NCBI GenBank assembly: GCA_014860745.1
Contig: JACZJC010000005.1
Coordinates: 21,983-85,982, forward strand
From: Anaerolineales bacterium
Lineage (GTDB): Bacteria > Chloroflexota > Anaerolineae > Anaerolineales > Villigracilaceae
Length of the DNA stretch: 64,000 nt
Direction of reading: 5' to 3'
Positions 42,196 through 50,980 of the stretch are shown here, piece by piece (the stretch's first letter is position 1; every line of letters begins with the position of its first letter). Position numbers and translations under genes: made by a program. The notes beneath the pieces were generated by a model. It worked only from the letters and a program-made list of their open reading frames with translations, made no database searches and was not told where the DNA came from.

Positions 42196-44307
42196 TCATG
42201 GATTACTCTGGGTGATAACCTTCTGGAACGCCCGCAGCAACTCACCGCGCTGTTCAAATCCGCTTTCGCCGAGTTCGGAAATGCAAATATAGATCCTTTC
42301 TCTACAGCGGTGCAGCAAGCCGGAGACAAGTCGCGCTAATGCCGCTTTGTCCGCCTGGACTTCATCTGAATCCATCCACATGCGGCCCTGCGAAGCGTCC
42401 CAATGACGGGAAAGTACATACGGATGAGTCAATGGCTGTGAGAGCCGTTCCACCCAGCCGTTCGAACCGGGGTCGAGCCAGAATTGAATCGTCGCAGGTC
42501 GGTTCATCATTAAAAAGGAGTGCGCCGGTGCGGCGAGAACTGCATCCTTGTCTTCGTTCCGCCATGATTCCAAATATTGCGCCGCGATCACCCCATCCGC
42601 CAGCATGCTGAGATATTCCCTGCCCAGGTCAAAGGACGGGCTGTCCATGTTGACGTAGGAGGGCTCCATGGCGTTGCGAAATTTTTTAATGGATTCGATC
42701 AGGCTGGCGGCCACACGCACCGCGTCCATATCCGTGTGGAACCCGTAATCGGGTTGCGAGATGACCTCGCCGAATAATTTTCGCAAAAAGAAATCCAATG
42801 GCAGCGGGCTGGATTCGCGGTAATTCATTAGCCACGTCCGCAGGGTGGTGTAACGCTCGCCGAGCGCGTACGTGATGCGCTCCTGCATTTCGGGTTTTAT
42901 CTCTTCAAAGGTGGAAAGTTTATTATCCCTTTGGCGATAAACGATATCGGCCAGCAATTGGGCGCGCACCAGGTCTGTGTTCAAGGCAAACATCAAGGTG
43001 TGGGCAACATCATATTTATTTGGGTGCACATTCCAATGCGGATGTGCCAGCGCGGAAAGCGTCAATAATGTCTGGCTGGCGGTTTCATCCCGAAGAGAGC
43101 GCGAAGGTCGATGCGTGCGCCAGGGGATTCCCTTTGCCCCCAAACGATTTGTTATCGAAAACCGAAGCGCGTCCGAAAGAAAAGGCGCGAGGATCACGAT
43201 CTCTGACGGCGGGACGCCTTCATTTATAAATTGCAAAACTTTTTCAATCACTTGGTCGAGCATCTCCGGGAAATAATGCGCCGAGAGAATATCGAACGCG
43301 CGGTCGTCGCTTGTGAAAGGCAGCCGCCTCTCGGAGGAAAGGATGGCGCTGAAAAGTCCGTCGGATAATTCGAGGATGGGATTGGATGAAACAAAACTTT
43401 CGTCGAACGAAACGACCTGATCGCACAGCTCGCTCAGGGCCGCGCCGGTAACCGCATCGCCTCCGAGGAAGTTTCGATACCCCGCGTCATTGTCGTGGAT
43501 GATCAACGCCGATTGAAAATCCTTCATCCAATCGCGGATGATGTCGTGGGTAAGCGGGATGTCCTCCTCCACATTGTCGTAGATCAGATGATGGTATTGG
43601 CTGACGAGATAATCCCGCGCCTGGGGATGGTGCCAGAGGATATTCGTGAACATTTCCAATTGCAGCGAAAAATCAAGCAGATTATGTTCGAGGCAGTATG
43701 CGCGGAAGGACGAGGCGCATTCCTGCACATCTCCATAAACGTTGCGCTGGGCGGGGTCGCCAAACCAGGCCGCATCCAGCCGTGATTGAATCTCTGTATA
43801 GGGAAAGCCAACCACAGCGGCTTTGTTTAAAGTATCAATAATCTGGGAGTACAGACGGTTTCGGTTGATGGTGATGGTTTGAAAAAATCCCTGCTCTTCG
43901 ATCCGCGGGCGCACGAGATACGCCATGTAATATTGAGCGGTTTCCAGCGTGAGAAAAATTGGGGGCTGTTCCGGGTGTTTAAAACCAGCCGCTTCGGCAG
44001 CGATGGGCCAGAACAGGTCACACATGCGCCGGGCGAGACCGCCGATGGTAGCCGAAGTGACTTCGCCCCCCGCGCCTCTTTCAGGGCTGTAAATCAAATC
44101 GAGATAGGGCTCCTGCAGCGTTCGTTGCGGGGTGAGCAGAAGAATGGAATTTGCGGGGATGCCTTGGGCAAGCAGGTATCGCATCCGCTCCACTCCTGCG
44201 GTGGTTTTTCCGCTGCCGGCCATTCCGCGCAGAAAGAGCTTAATATCCGGGGGAGATTCAATCACTTGTTGTTGAAGCAGGCTGAGGCGGGGCATGAGCG
44301 GATCCAT
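42196..44307 (-). CDS. Superfamily 1-like helicase/ATPase, AddB-like
   Basis: 703 residues. Walker A is FLRGMAGSGKTTAGVERM; TPQRTLQEPYLDL is a motif Ia-like segment, and HHLIYDNVEEDIPLTHD holds a degenerate motif II (DNVEED rather than DEAQD). The C-terminal half lacks a clear motif VI, as in AddB-type subunits. ATG 44307 or 44295 are both possible; GGATCC lies before the second. The role is probably in double-strand break processing. No AddA-like partner is adjacent. Confidence 0.65.
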   Translation of the reverse strand: MDPLMPRLSLLQQQVIESPPDIKLFLRGMAGSGKTTAGVERMRYLLAQGIPANSILLLTPQRTLQEPYLDLIYSPERGAGGEVTSATIGGLARRMCDLFWPIAAEAAGFKHPEQPPIFLTLETAQYYMAYLVRPRIEEQGFFQTITINRNRLYSQIIDTLNKAAVVGFPYTEIQSRLDAAWFGDPAQRNVYGDVQECASSFRAYCLEHNLLDFSLQLEMFTNILWHHPQARDYLVSQYHHLIYDNVEEDIPLTHDIIRDWMKDFQSALIIHDNDAGYRNFLGGDAVTGAALSELCDQVVSFDESFVSSNPILELSDGLFSAILSSERRLPFTSDDRAFDILSAHYFPEMLDQVIEKVLQFINEGVPPSEIVILAPFLSDALRFSITNRLGAKGIPWRTHRPSRSLRDETASQTLLTLSALAHPHWNVHPNKYDVAHTLMFALNTDLVRAQLLADIVYRQRDNKLSTFEEIKPEMQERITYALGERYTTLRTWLMNYRESSPLPLDFFLRKLFGEVISQPDYGFHTDMDAVRVAASLIESIKKFRNAMEPSYVNMDSPSFDLGREYLSMLADGVIAAQYLESWRNEDKDAVLAAPAHSFLMMNRPATIQFWLDPGSNGWVERLSQPLTHPYVLSRHWDASQGRMWMDSDEVQADKAALARLVSGLLHRCRERIYICISELGESGFEQRGELLRAFQKVITQSNP

Positions 44308-44464
44308 GCGGCTAGGGTACAGGAGTGCGGAAGTTTTGTCAACGGTCTGTAAGCGGATGCGAAGAATTCAATTGCCCTCAGTAGTGGAATTTATTACCGA
44401 CAATACTTCAGCGATTTTCTTTTATGTAAAACAAAAGGCGGACTTTCAAGTCCGCCTTTTGCAA

Positions 44465-45136
44465 TTAAGAGAGGTGCCTGCCAAAAAACTTTTTTACACG
44501 TTCCCAGGCATCCTTCGCTGCTTCCGGGATGTATACATTCGGGTCGCTATCGCGGAAGAAGGCATGACCCGAGTTGGGATACATGATGACTTCATGCTCC
44601 ACGCCAACTTCATCGAGCAGCTTGTCGAATTCCTCCACCGTCCCCACAGGAATCGAACGGTCTGCGTCGCCGAAGAGACCCAGCACGGGCGCTTTGAGAT
44701 TCTTGCGCAATTGATCGAAAATTATTTGCATCCCTCCGCCGTAAAACGTGCAAACTGCATCCAGCGGACGGGCCGTGCTCAACGAAAGCGACATGCGCCC
44801 GCCAAAACAAAAGCCGACGCTGCCAATTTTCCCATTGCATTCGGGGTGTAACTTCAATGCGTCGAAAACCGTCTCAAGTTCCATCGGCGCATTTGGACCA
44901 TATTTTTGCACCAGCTTCGAGGCTGTGTCTCCATCGCCGGGCTGCGCAAGTTCGCCGTGATACAAGTCTGGTGCAAAGGCGAGGTAACCTTCCTTTGCAA
45001 ACCGGTCTGCGATCGATGTGGTCTGTGTGTCCAGTCCCCACCATTCCTGGACAACGATCAATGCGGGGAAGGGACCCGCGCCGGCCGGCCTTGCCATATG
45101 TCCTTGTACTGAGCCAAGTTGGATTTTCTCGCTCAT
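44465..45136 (-). CDS. Dienelactone hydrolase family protein
   Basis: 223 residues from ATG 45136, which follows AAGGAT. Alpha/beta hydrolase with a cysteine nucleophile: GFCFGG (C110), D159 (FGDADRSIP) and H191 (NSGHAFF). E31 of VVQEWWGL matches the glutamate that activates the cysteine in dienelactone hydrolase. It hydrolyses dienelactone-type or other small esters in the cytosol. An upstream in-frame extension crosses the neighbouring gene and is not coding. Confidence 0.88.
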   Translation of the reverse strand: MSEKIQLGSVQGHMARPAGAGPFPALIVVQEWWGLDTQTTSIADRFAKEGYLAFAPDLYHGELAQPGDGDTASKLVQKYGPNAPMELETVFDALKLHPECNGKIGSVGFCFGGRMSLSLSTARPLDAVCTFYGGGMQIIFDQLRKNLKAPVLGLFGDADRSIPVGTVEEFDKLLDEVGVEHEVIMYPNSGHAFFRDSDPNVYIPEAAKDAWERVKKFFGRHLS

Positions 45137-45140
45137 GGTC

Positions 45141-46598
45141 TTATCCTTGTGGAACCGGAGTCCCTTCGGGTTGTGGCGTGGCTTCTTCGCCGGTGGAATC
45201 CTGCGCGGCATCCGGTGTGGGGGTTTCGTAAGAGGAACTTCCATAGCCGACGCTGCAAACAGCCATGTTGTCTTGCAGCAGGCAGCCATATAAATATCCA
45301 CTGCTTAGTGTATCCAGAACGTACACTGTATCCTCCATGCTGTTTGCCAGCAGGATAAATTTATTTCCCTTGCTGCCGGCGTCGAACAGAATGATCCCGT
45401 TTCCGTAAATCCCGATCTCGCCAAACCCGGGCGCGTTGATGAATTCACTGCCTTCTTCGAAAGTTACGTCAAATTTATTAATGAAGGGAGTGATCTCATC
45501 GACAGGCGCGAAGGAACTGATGATGATCGCGTCGCCGTCTTTGGGAAATTCATCCGCAAGTTCGACTTGAATATTCACGAACTTCAAGGATGCCTGCAGC
45601 CTTCCCAATGCGGCCACCATTTCGGCGGTTTTGGTGACCTCGGAAGTGAGGTAGACCTGCACAGTTCCATCCTTGAACATAAAGGGGAAATTATCGAGCG
45701 TGATTATTTTTCTGCCCGAAAGCGCGAAGTCTGCCAGGTTGGCGATCAGGGAGCCGTTGTCGGTGTAATTGTTGTAAGGCGATGCCAGGAACGTGAAATC
45801 GCCAAACGCTGCGACATTCCCATCCTTGCTGAGTGCGGCGCCGCCCTGGGCGGGGTCATTCGCATCGTTCGCCGACGAAAAGTTGGATTCTGTTCCTCGC
45901 AGCAGGAGCAGCCCCGAGGGTGATTCGACCGAGTGGGTCCCATAGAGAGCCACTTCTTTGAGTCCAAAGGTCAGCTCATTTTTGGCAAAGTCATCGAAGA
46001 AAACGTTGCGGAAGTTGCCTTCGTTTTCCTCGAGGTTGTAAAGATAATCATTATTAATGGAAATATCGAACGGGGCCAGCACGGAATTTGCCGCGTTTAC
46101 ATCGCCGTACACAATGGGGTTTCCGCTGATGTAGTCGAAATAGAGAACATTGCGGGTGGCGTCCGTGAACACCAGCAGCCTCCCGCCGCGGCTGACGAAA
46201 TTTTTAAGAATACGTGTTTCGTCTGCCGTGTAGGGGATGGTTGGCGAAATGACAACGAAAGCGCTGGCATATTTCAACTTATATTCCAGCAGGATCGGGT
46301 CGATGAGCAATTCCACCTGTCCGCCGCGTTGTTTGATATCCCCAGTCAACGATTCGGCGTCGCTCATCATGAATTGGTTGCCGTGGATCGTGTCGAACAA
46401 AACCACTCCGCCGGTCTTTTTAATATCTTCCGGGTTTTCTTTGCCCTCATGAACAGGCGCCTGCGGCGCGCTGAAGGATGCGAAATCTGGCGTGGCGATT
46501 TCCGGGCGTTCAGCAACCCCGCGATAGAACCATAACCCGCGCAGGACGGCAGGGATGAGCAGGACGGCTAAAGCGATAAGGATGGTATTTCTTTTCAT
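45141..46598 (-). CDS. Membrane-anchored protein, DUF4350-like
   Basis: 485 residues. One N-terminal membrane helix (6-24), then a soluble region with GGVVLFDTIHGNQF, VVISPTIPYTADE and FVSRGGRLLVFTDATRN, the glutamine-amidotransferase-like fold seen in DUF4350/GldG-type proteins but without a catalytic Cys. The C-terminus is Thr/Pro/Glu-rich. It ends 4 bases before the dienelactone hydrolase ATG and starts 12 bases after the S49 protease gene, so the three are one operon. Ribosome site GGAGG. Confidence 0.65.
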   Translation of the reverse strand: MKRNTILIALAVLLIPAVLRGLWFYRGVAERPEIATPDFASFSAPQAPVHEGKENPEDIKKTGGVVLFDTIHGNQFMMSDAESLTGDIKQRGGQVELLIDPILLEYKLKYASAFVVISPTIPYTADETRILKNFVSRGGRLLVFTDATRNVLYFDYISGNPIVYGDVNAANSVLAPFDISINNDYLYNLEENEGNFRNVFFDDFAKNELTFGLKEVALYGTHSVESPSGLLLLRGTESNFSSANDANDPAQGGAALSKDGNVAAFGDFTFLASPYNNYTDNGSLIANLADFALSGRKIITLDNFPFMFKDGTVQVYLTSEVTKTAEMVAALGRLQASLKFVNIQVELADEFPKDGDAIIISSFAPVDEITPFINKFDVTFEEGSEFINAPGFGEIGIYGNGIILFDAGSKGNKFILLANSMEDTVYVLDTLSSGYLYGCLLQDNMAVCSVGYGSSSYETPTPDAAQDSTGEEATPQPEGTPVPQG

Positions 46599-46610
46599 GT
46601 CAGCCTCCTG

Positions 46611-47459
46611 TTATTTAACCGGCAAGGGCGGGATGTAGAGCAGATAAGTCCCTGCTTCATTTGGATAAGGCATCACCATTCCATCCGGACTTTGAAAGAA
46701 GAACGAATATCCGTATGGGGAGACAAGCCCTGCAAGTTCATACAGGTCTTTCACCTGATAATGGGCAACCTTGGCAAGGGAGGCGGCTTTTACATACGCA
46801 TCCGTCTCTGTGCCGATTTCATCGGCTATGCCCAAACGGACCGCTTCACTCCCCGCCCAGATCTGCCCGGAGAAAATGACTTGCGGCTCGGCATTCAACC
46901 TGCCTTCGCGTCCGAGATTCACAACTTCGAAAAATCCCTGTTTTACCATTTCGATCTGACGCATGTCAGAGTCGCGCGGCGCTCCCCAAAGTTTATAAGG
47001 GCCTGTGGAAATGATATCCTCGATGAGGAAGGGGGCGGGGGGCAGGTAGCCGATCACCCCGATGTTTCCCACCATCGAAGTGGGTTTGGCATAGATATAA
47101 TCCGTGTTGACCGAAAGATAATATGCGCCGCTGGCCGCCATCCCATTTATGGCGGTGACCACCGGTTTCTTTTCCCGCAGGCGGGTGAGTTCAAAATAAA
47201 CGGCTTCGGTATCCACCACGGTTCCGCCGGGACTGTCGAAGGCCAGCACCACCGCGCGGATTTCCGGGTGGTCCATGGCATATTGGATCTGCGCAATCAT
47301 TTCCCTTGCTGTGTACGAATAAATGGCATCGTTGAGGCGGATCACGCCGATCACAGGCTGGGGTACGGCTGACGCAATCAATAAACCAACGATCAGCGGA
47401 AGAACGATCCAGATCAAGCTAAAACGAATTTTTTCCCATTTTTGGTCAGCGGCGCTCAT
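46611..47459 (-). CDS. S49-family (SppA-like) membrane protease
   Basis: 282 residues. One membrane helix (13-31), then a ClpP-like fold: LAFDSPGGTVVDTE, S110 in NGMAASGAYYLS (nucleophile), SMVGNIGVIG, and K156 in GPYKLWGAPRD as the base of the Ser/Lys dyad. SppA enzymes cut leftover signal peptides in the membrane. The ATG follows GGAGCAGG. First gene of the three-gene operon. Confidence 0.88.
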   Translation of the reverse strand: MSAADQKWEKIRFSLIWIVLPLIVGLLIASAVPQPVIGVIRLNDAIYSYTAREMIAQIQYAMDHPEIRAVVLAFDSPGGTVVDTEAVYFELTRLREKKPVVTAINGMAASGAYYLSVNTDYIYAKPTSMVGNIGVIGYLPPAPFLIEDIISTGPYKLWGAPRDSDMRQIEMVKQGFFEVVNLGREGRLNAEPQVIFSGQIWAGSEAVRLGIADEIGTETDAYVKAASLAKVAHYQVKDLYELAGLVSPYGYSFFFQSPDGMVMPYPNEAGTYLLYIPPLPVK

Positions 47460-47615
47460 ACCTGCTCCTTTTTGTCTTATTTGATTGGTATCAGGATATA
47501 CGAGAAAAGATACTTTGTCAACAAGGTTGTTTTTGAAAAAGAATTAAAGTATAGTTGATTGAGTTTCCTCTAAACCGGGTAACTTCAACACCATTTTTTT
47601 TCAGGAGATATCCTT

Positions 47616-48095
47616 ATGCCTACACCCTTGAAAGCCGCCGTAAAAGCAGGCTCTGCCGTTTCAAAATCTGGCGCCGTTTCCTACGTCAAATTTTCGGACA
47701 AATTGACAGGCTCCATCAACGACATCGTCAAGATCATCGAACAGCACAAGGAAATGATCGACTCGATCCAGGAGATCGCCCTCGAACTCACATCGTCCAT
47801 CGGCTCGCTTCACACGCTCACCGTCAAATATGCCCGGACCGCAAACGGCATTTTGGACGTGCTGCTTCCCATTCTCAAAAACCTGCCCCTCATCCCGAAG
47901 AACGTCATGCAGATGCTGATCAATCTCGAAAGTCTGACCCAAAAGATCATTGATAACGAAACCTCCACCTCGAAGACTATTACAGATGTCCGCTCGGGTC
48001 TGCAAACAGGCGACGCAAACAAACTCAAGGCACATGCCGGCCAGCTCCAAAACGTGACCCGGACCATCTCTGCCATCATTCCCAAGCAGGGATAA
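47616..48095 (+). CDS. Helical protein of unknown function
   Basis: 159 residues, not recognised. Mostly alpha-helical with heptad-like spacing (DIVKIIEQHKEMIDSIQEIA, LINLESLTQKIIDNETS). No signal peptide or membrane segment. The ATG follows CAGGAGATATCC. It stands alone between the protease operon and the rplU promoter. Confidence 0.6.
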   Translation: MPTPLKAAVKAGSAVSKSGAVSYVKFSDKLTGSINDIVKIIEQHKEMIDSIQEIALELTSSIGSLHTLTVKYARTANGILDVLLPILKNLPLIPKNVMQMLINLESLTQKIIDNETSTSKTITDVRSGLQTGDANKLKAHAGQLQNVTRTISAIIPKQG

Positions 48096-48172
48096 TCGCT
48101 TCCTTCCGCTCCCGCGCCTGCTTCTTTCTCATGGGCAGGGTCACCGCCCCGGCATTTCCCGCGCCAAAATCG

Positions 48173-48202
48173 TTGACAGGTGTGCCCACCCGCATGTATA
48201 AT
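48173..48202 (+). promoter_or_regulatory. Promoter of the rplU-rpmA-rpmE operon
   Basis: TTGACA (48173-48178), an 18-base spacer and TATAAT (48197-48202), both perfect. Transcription starts near 48209, about 124 bases before rplU. Confidence 0.8.
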
Positions 48203-48208
48203 ACCGTC

Positions 48209-48332
48209 CGCTTCAGCCCCGGAGGTTCGAACCGGGGCGGTTGCCTGTAAATAACCCAGCTTCCCCGAATGTTGGCGAAGGGTGTACGTACCCCGCACAC
48301 AGCGCGGCGAAGTGAATGACTGGAGAATCCTA
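48209..48332 (+). promoter_or_regulatory. Structured 5' leader of rplU
   Basis: The leader has a GC-rich hairpin GCCCCGG/CCGGGGC (48216-48238), a GGTT/AACC stem behind it and GGGT/ACCC near 48279. It may be a ribosomal-protein autoregulation leader as known for L21 operons in other phyla, but I cannot match a specific consensus. Confidence 0.4.
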
Positions 48333-48836
48333 ATGAGAACTGCTATCGTTGAAAGTGGCGGCAAACAGTACCATGCCGTCGAAGGCTCCATGATCGATGT
48401 GGACCGCCTTGCCTATGAAGTAGGCAAATCGTTTGACTTTGAGCGCGTCCTATTGATGCTCGATGATGATGTCGTCATGGTCGGGACCCCAACTGTGGGT
48501 GAGGTTAAAGTCTCCGCCACGGTTGTGGAACATGTCAAAGGCCCCAAGGTAATTTCCTTCAAATATCGTCCCAAGAAGCGCATCCGCGTGAAAGGCGGTC
48601 ATCGCCATCAATATACACGCTTGATGATCGATTTCATCGGCAAGGCCGGCGAAGAACGCAAAGCTGCCAAGAAGCAAGCTGCGCCGAAGGTTGAAGCGGT
48701 CGAAGCGAAGGAAGAAGCCAGGGTCGAGAAGCAGGCCCAAGCGCCGAAGGAAGCGGCTGTGAAGAAATCCGAGAAAAAGACGGAAAAAACACCCGCCGCA
48801 AAAAAGTCAACAGCCAAGAAGACTGATAAGAAGTAG
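48333..48836 (+). CDS. rplU: Ribosomal protein bL21 with a long basic tail
   Basis: 167 residues from ATG 48333, which follows GGAG. The first ~103 residues are normal bL21 ([36 protein letters not shown]). The rest is a Lys/Ala/Glu-rich extension of about 65 residues that ends [11 protein letters not shown]. Normal bL21 is about 103 residues. The tail is low-complexity and probably unstructured. First gene of the operon with bL27 and bL31. Confidence 0.93.
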   Translation: MRTAIVESGGKQYHAVEGSMIDVDRLAYEVGKSFDFERVLLMLDDDVVMVGTPTVGEVKVSATVVEHVKGPKVISFKYRPKKRIRVKGGHRHQYTRLMIDFIGKAGEERKAAKKQAAPKVEAVEAKEEARVEKQAQAPKEAAVKKSEKKTEKTPAAKKSTAKKTDKK

Positions 48837-48844
48837 AGGTAAAA

Positions 48845-49105
48845 ATGGCACATAAAACAGGTGGCGGATCAACCCGCAACGGACGCGACAGCAATTCCCA
48901 GCGCCTGGGTGTAAAGCGCTATGCCGGGCAGTTTGTTCTTTCCGGCAATATCCTTGTTCGCCAGCGCGGCACCAAGATCAAGCCTGGTAAGAATGTTTTG
49001 GTCGGCAAAGACGATACTCTTTTTGCAATCGCGGACGGTATCGTGATGTTCGATGTGATTCACGGACGCAAGCGCGTCAATATCATCCCGGCTGAGGTGG
49101 AGTAA
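48845..49105 (+). CDS. rpmA: Ribosomal protein bL27
   Basis: 86 residues: [20 protein letters not shown] at the N-terminus, [20 protein letters not shown] and [14 protein letters not shown]. The N-terminus reaches the peptidyl-transferase centre. No Firmicutes-type N-terminal extension is present. It starts 8 bases after rplU; its stop codon overlaps the rpmE start (TAATG). Confidence 0.97.
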   Translation: MAHKTGGGSTRNGRDSNSQRLGVKRYAGQFVLSGNILVRQRGTKIKPGKNVLVGKDDTLFAIADGIVMFDVIHGRKRVNIIPAEVE

Positions 49106-49617
49106 TGAAAGCAGAAATCCATCCTACCGTTTATCAGGCACAGGTTACCTGTGCATCCTGTGGTAAGACGTGGGTAACCACATCCACCAAAAAGGAATTG
49201 CGCATCGACGTGTGCTCGAATTGTCATCCTTTCTTCACCGGTGAATCCGCTAGAATGCTGGATGTCGAAGGCCAGGTGGACCGCTTCTATAAGAAGCTTT
49301 CCGCCCGCCAGACCTATGTAGAACAACAGAAGGTCAAGGAAGAGTCTTTGACTTCACCGGATCGTTCGATTGACGATCTCGCCCTGGCTCCCCGCGCCGC
49401 CGAGTCTCTTAAGAAGGCGGGTGTTTTGACAATTGGACAGGTGCTTGCCAAACTTGGCGAAGGCGATGCTTCTTTGTTGGCGATTGCCGGGTATGGCCAG
49501 TCGGCTCTGACCAACACGAAGAAGAAACTGCGCGCGTTGGGGTTTGAACTTCCAGAAGCGCCCAAACCGGCCAAGGCCGAAAAAGCCGCTGTGACCGAAC
49601 CCGAAGCAGGCGAGTAG
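49105..49617 (+). CDS. rpmE: Ribosomal protein bL31 fused to an RNA polymerase alpha-CTD-like domain
   Basis: 170 residues. Residues 1-66 are a zinc-type bL31 with two CxxC pairs ([12 protein letters not shown]) and the FTG-motif (HPFFTGE). Residues ~87-152 ([36 protein letters not shown]) align with the helix-hairpin-helix C-terminal domain of RpoA, which binds DNA and regulators. A Lys/Ala/Glu tail ends the protein. Normal bL31 has about 70 residues, so this is a fusion. The start overlaps the rpmA stop. Confidence 0.9.
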   Translation: MKAEIHPTVYQAQVTCASCGKTWVTTSTKKELRIDVCSNCHPFFTGESARMLDVEGQVDRFYKKLSARQTYVEQQKVKEESLTSPDRSIDDLALAPRAAESLKKAGVLTIGQVLAKLGEGDASLLAIAGYGQSALTNTKKKLRALGFELPEAPKPAKAEKAAVTEPEAGE

Positions 49618-49677
49618 TTTTTACTTTCAACTTACCCATAAGGACTTTGTCAGGGATAAGTTTCTCAGGTAAACTAG

Positions 49678-49708
49678 ACAGGCAGATGCAAAAGCGTCTG
49701 CCTGTTTT
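49678..49708 (+). terminator. Intrinsic terminator after rpmE
   Basis: ACAGGCAGATGC pairs with GCGTCTGCCTGT (one G-U), followed by TTTT. It ends the ribosomal protein operon before tdk. Confidence 0.8.
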
Positions 49709-49770
49709 GTAATCCATTTCAGTCATTGCTTTGGCAGGCCAAAGCCTTCCTTGCGCTGACAAGAGGTTTT

Positions 49771-50340
49771 ATGCGTCATACACAAGGTTCCATTGAAGTT
49801 GTCTGCGGCTCGATGTTCAGCGGCAAGACCGACGAGTTGATCCGCAGGCTTGTACGGGCGACGATCGCAAAACAAAAGGTGCAGGTATTCAAACCCGCCA
49901 TCGATGTTCGATACGCGGTTGAAAAAGTAGCCTCCCACACCGGCTCCACATTTGACGCAATTCCGATTCAAAATGCCGCCGATATTCGCGCGAAAATGGA
50001 TAAAGACACAACCGTTATCGGCATCGACGAAGCGCAATTCCTCGACCCCGAAGTCGTGGCCGTCGCCCGGGAAATGGCCGCGCGCGGCGTGCGTGTGATC
50101 GTCGCGGGCCTCGATACGGATTTTCGCGGCGAGCCGTTTGGCTCCATGCCGGGCTTGATGTCTGAAGCGGAGGAAGTCTTAAAGCTCCATGCCATTTGTA
50201 TGGTATGCGGTGATAACGCCTCCCGCACCCAGCGCCTTGTCAATGGCAAGCCTGCCCGTTATGATGAACCCATTGTGATCGTGGGCGCATCGGAACTGTA
50301 TGAAGCGCGCTGCCGCCTGCACCACGAAGTGCCGCGATAG
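49771..50340 (+). CDS. tdk: Thymidine kinase
   Basis: 189 residues from ATG 49771, which follows AAGAGG. P-loop [11 protein letters not shown] (13-23), IDEAQFLD (catalytic Glu region) and a zinc site with CMVCGDNA and the late CRLHH. Type II thymidine kinase phosphorylates thymidine in the salvage pathway. It precedes hpt by 59 bases. Confidence 0.95.
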   Translation: MRHTQGSIEVVCGSMFSGKTDELIRRLVRATIAKQKVQVFKPAIDVRYAVEKVASHTGSTFDAIPIQNAADIRAKMDKDTTVIGIDEAQFLDPEVVAVAREMAARGVRVIVAGLDTDFRGEPFGSMPGLMSEAEEVLKLHAICMVCGDNASRTQRLVNGKPARYDEPIVIVGASELYEARCRLHHEVPR

Positions 50341-50399
50341 CGGTGTGAAGTGTCCGTTCGCTGAGATGATCCACTCGGAGAACCACAGGAAATAAAAGT

Positions 50400-50957
50400 A
50401 TGCAAAATTACAAGGATGTGCTTGCTGAAATCTTGATCGATGCGGATTCCCTGCAAAAGCGGATCGCGGAACTTGGCATCCAGATCAGCGCGGATTATAC
50501 CGGCGAGGAACTTCTGCTCATTTGCATCCTGCGCGGCGGTGTCCCTTTCATGGTGGACCTCAGCCGCAACATTACCCTTCCGCACATGATGGACTTCATG
50601 GCAGTCTCTTCGTATGGAGTGGGTAAACGCGAATCGAGCGGCTCTGCGCGCGTCACCCTCGACCTGCAAACTGACATCCGCGGTAAAAATGTGCTGCTCG
50701 TTGAAGACATCGTAGACAGCGGCCATACCATCTCCTCGGTGTTGCAAATGCTCGAAACCCGCCAGCCGAAAACCCTCAAAGTCTGCGCCCTGCTCGATAA
50801 ACCCGAACGACGCGAGGCGCACGTCCCCATCCACTATTTGGGTTTTTCCATTCCAAACAAATTTGTCTTTGGCTACGGCCTCGACCTGGACGAATATTTC
50901 CGCAATTTGCCCTTCGTCGGCGTGGTCGACCTGGACAAATACAAACCGTCCACATGA
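50400..50957 (+). CDS. hpt: Hypoxanthine phosphoribosyltransferase
   Basis: 185 residues. The PRPP-binding loop is VEDIVDSGHT (101-110); LRGGVPF and SSYGVGKRESSG are the other active-site loops. It makes IMP or GMP from hypoxanthine or guanine and PRPP. The ATG follows CAGGAAATAAAAG. It stands in a salvage and tRNA-processing cluster, tdk-hpt-cca-exonuclease. Confidence 0.93.
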   Translation: MQNYKDVLAEILIDADSLQKRIAELGIQISADYTGEELLLICILRGGVPFMVDLSRNITLPHMMDFMAVSSYGVGKRESSGSARVTLDLQTDIRGKNVLLVEDIVDSGHTISSVLQMLETRQPKTLKVCALLDKPERREAHVPIHYLGFSIPNKFVFGYGLDLDEYFRNLPFVGVVDLDKYKPST

Positions 50958-50980
50958 CGATTTGATTGGCCGGGGATACA

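Noticed and set aside
48216..48238. GGTTCGAA inside a GC-rich hairpin, like a tRNA T-arm
   Set aside because: The stem is 7 bp with a 9-base loop and no anticodon, D-arm or acceptor stem can be folded around it. It is the rplU leader hairpin.
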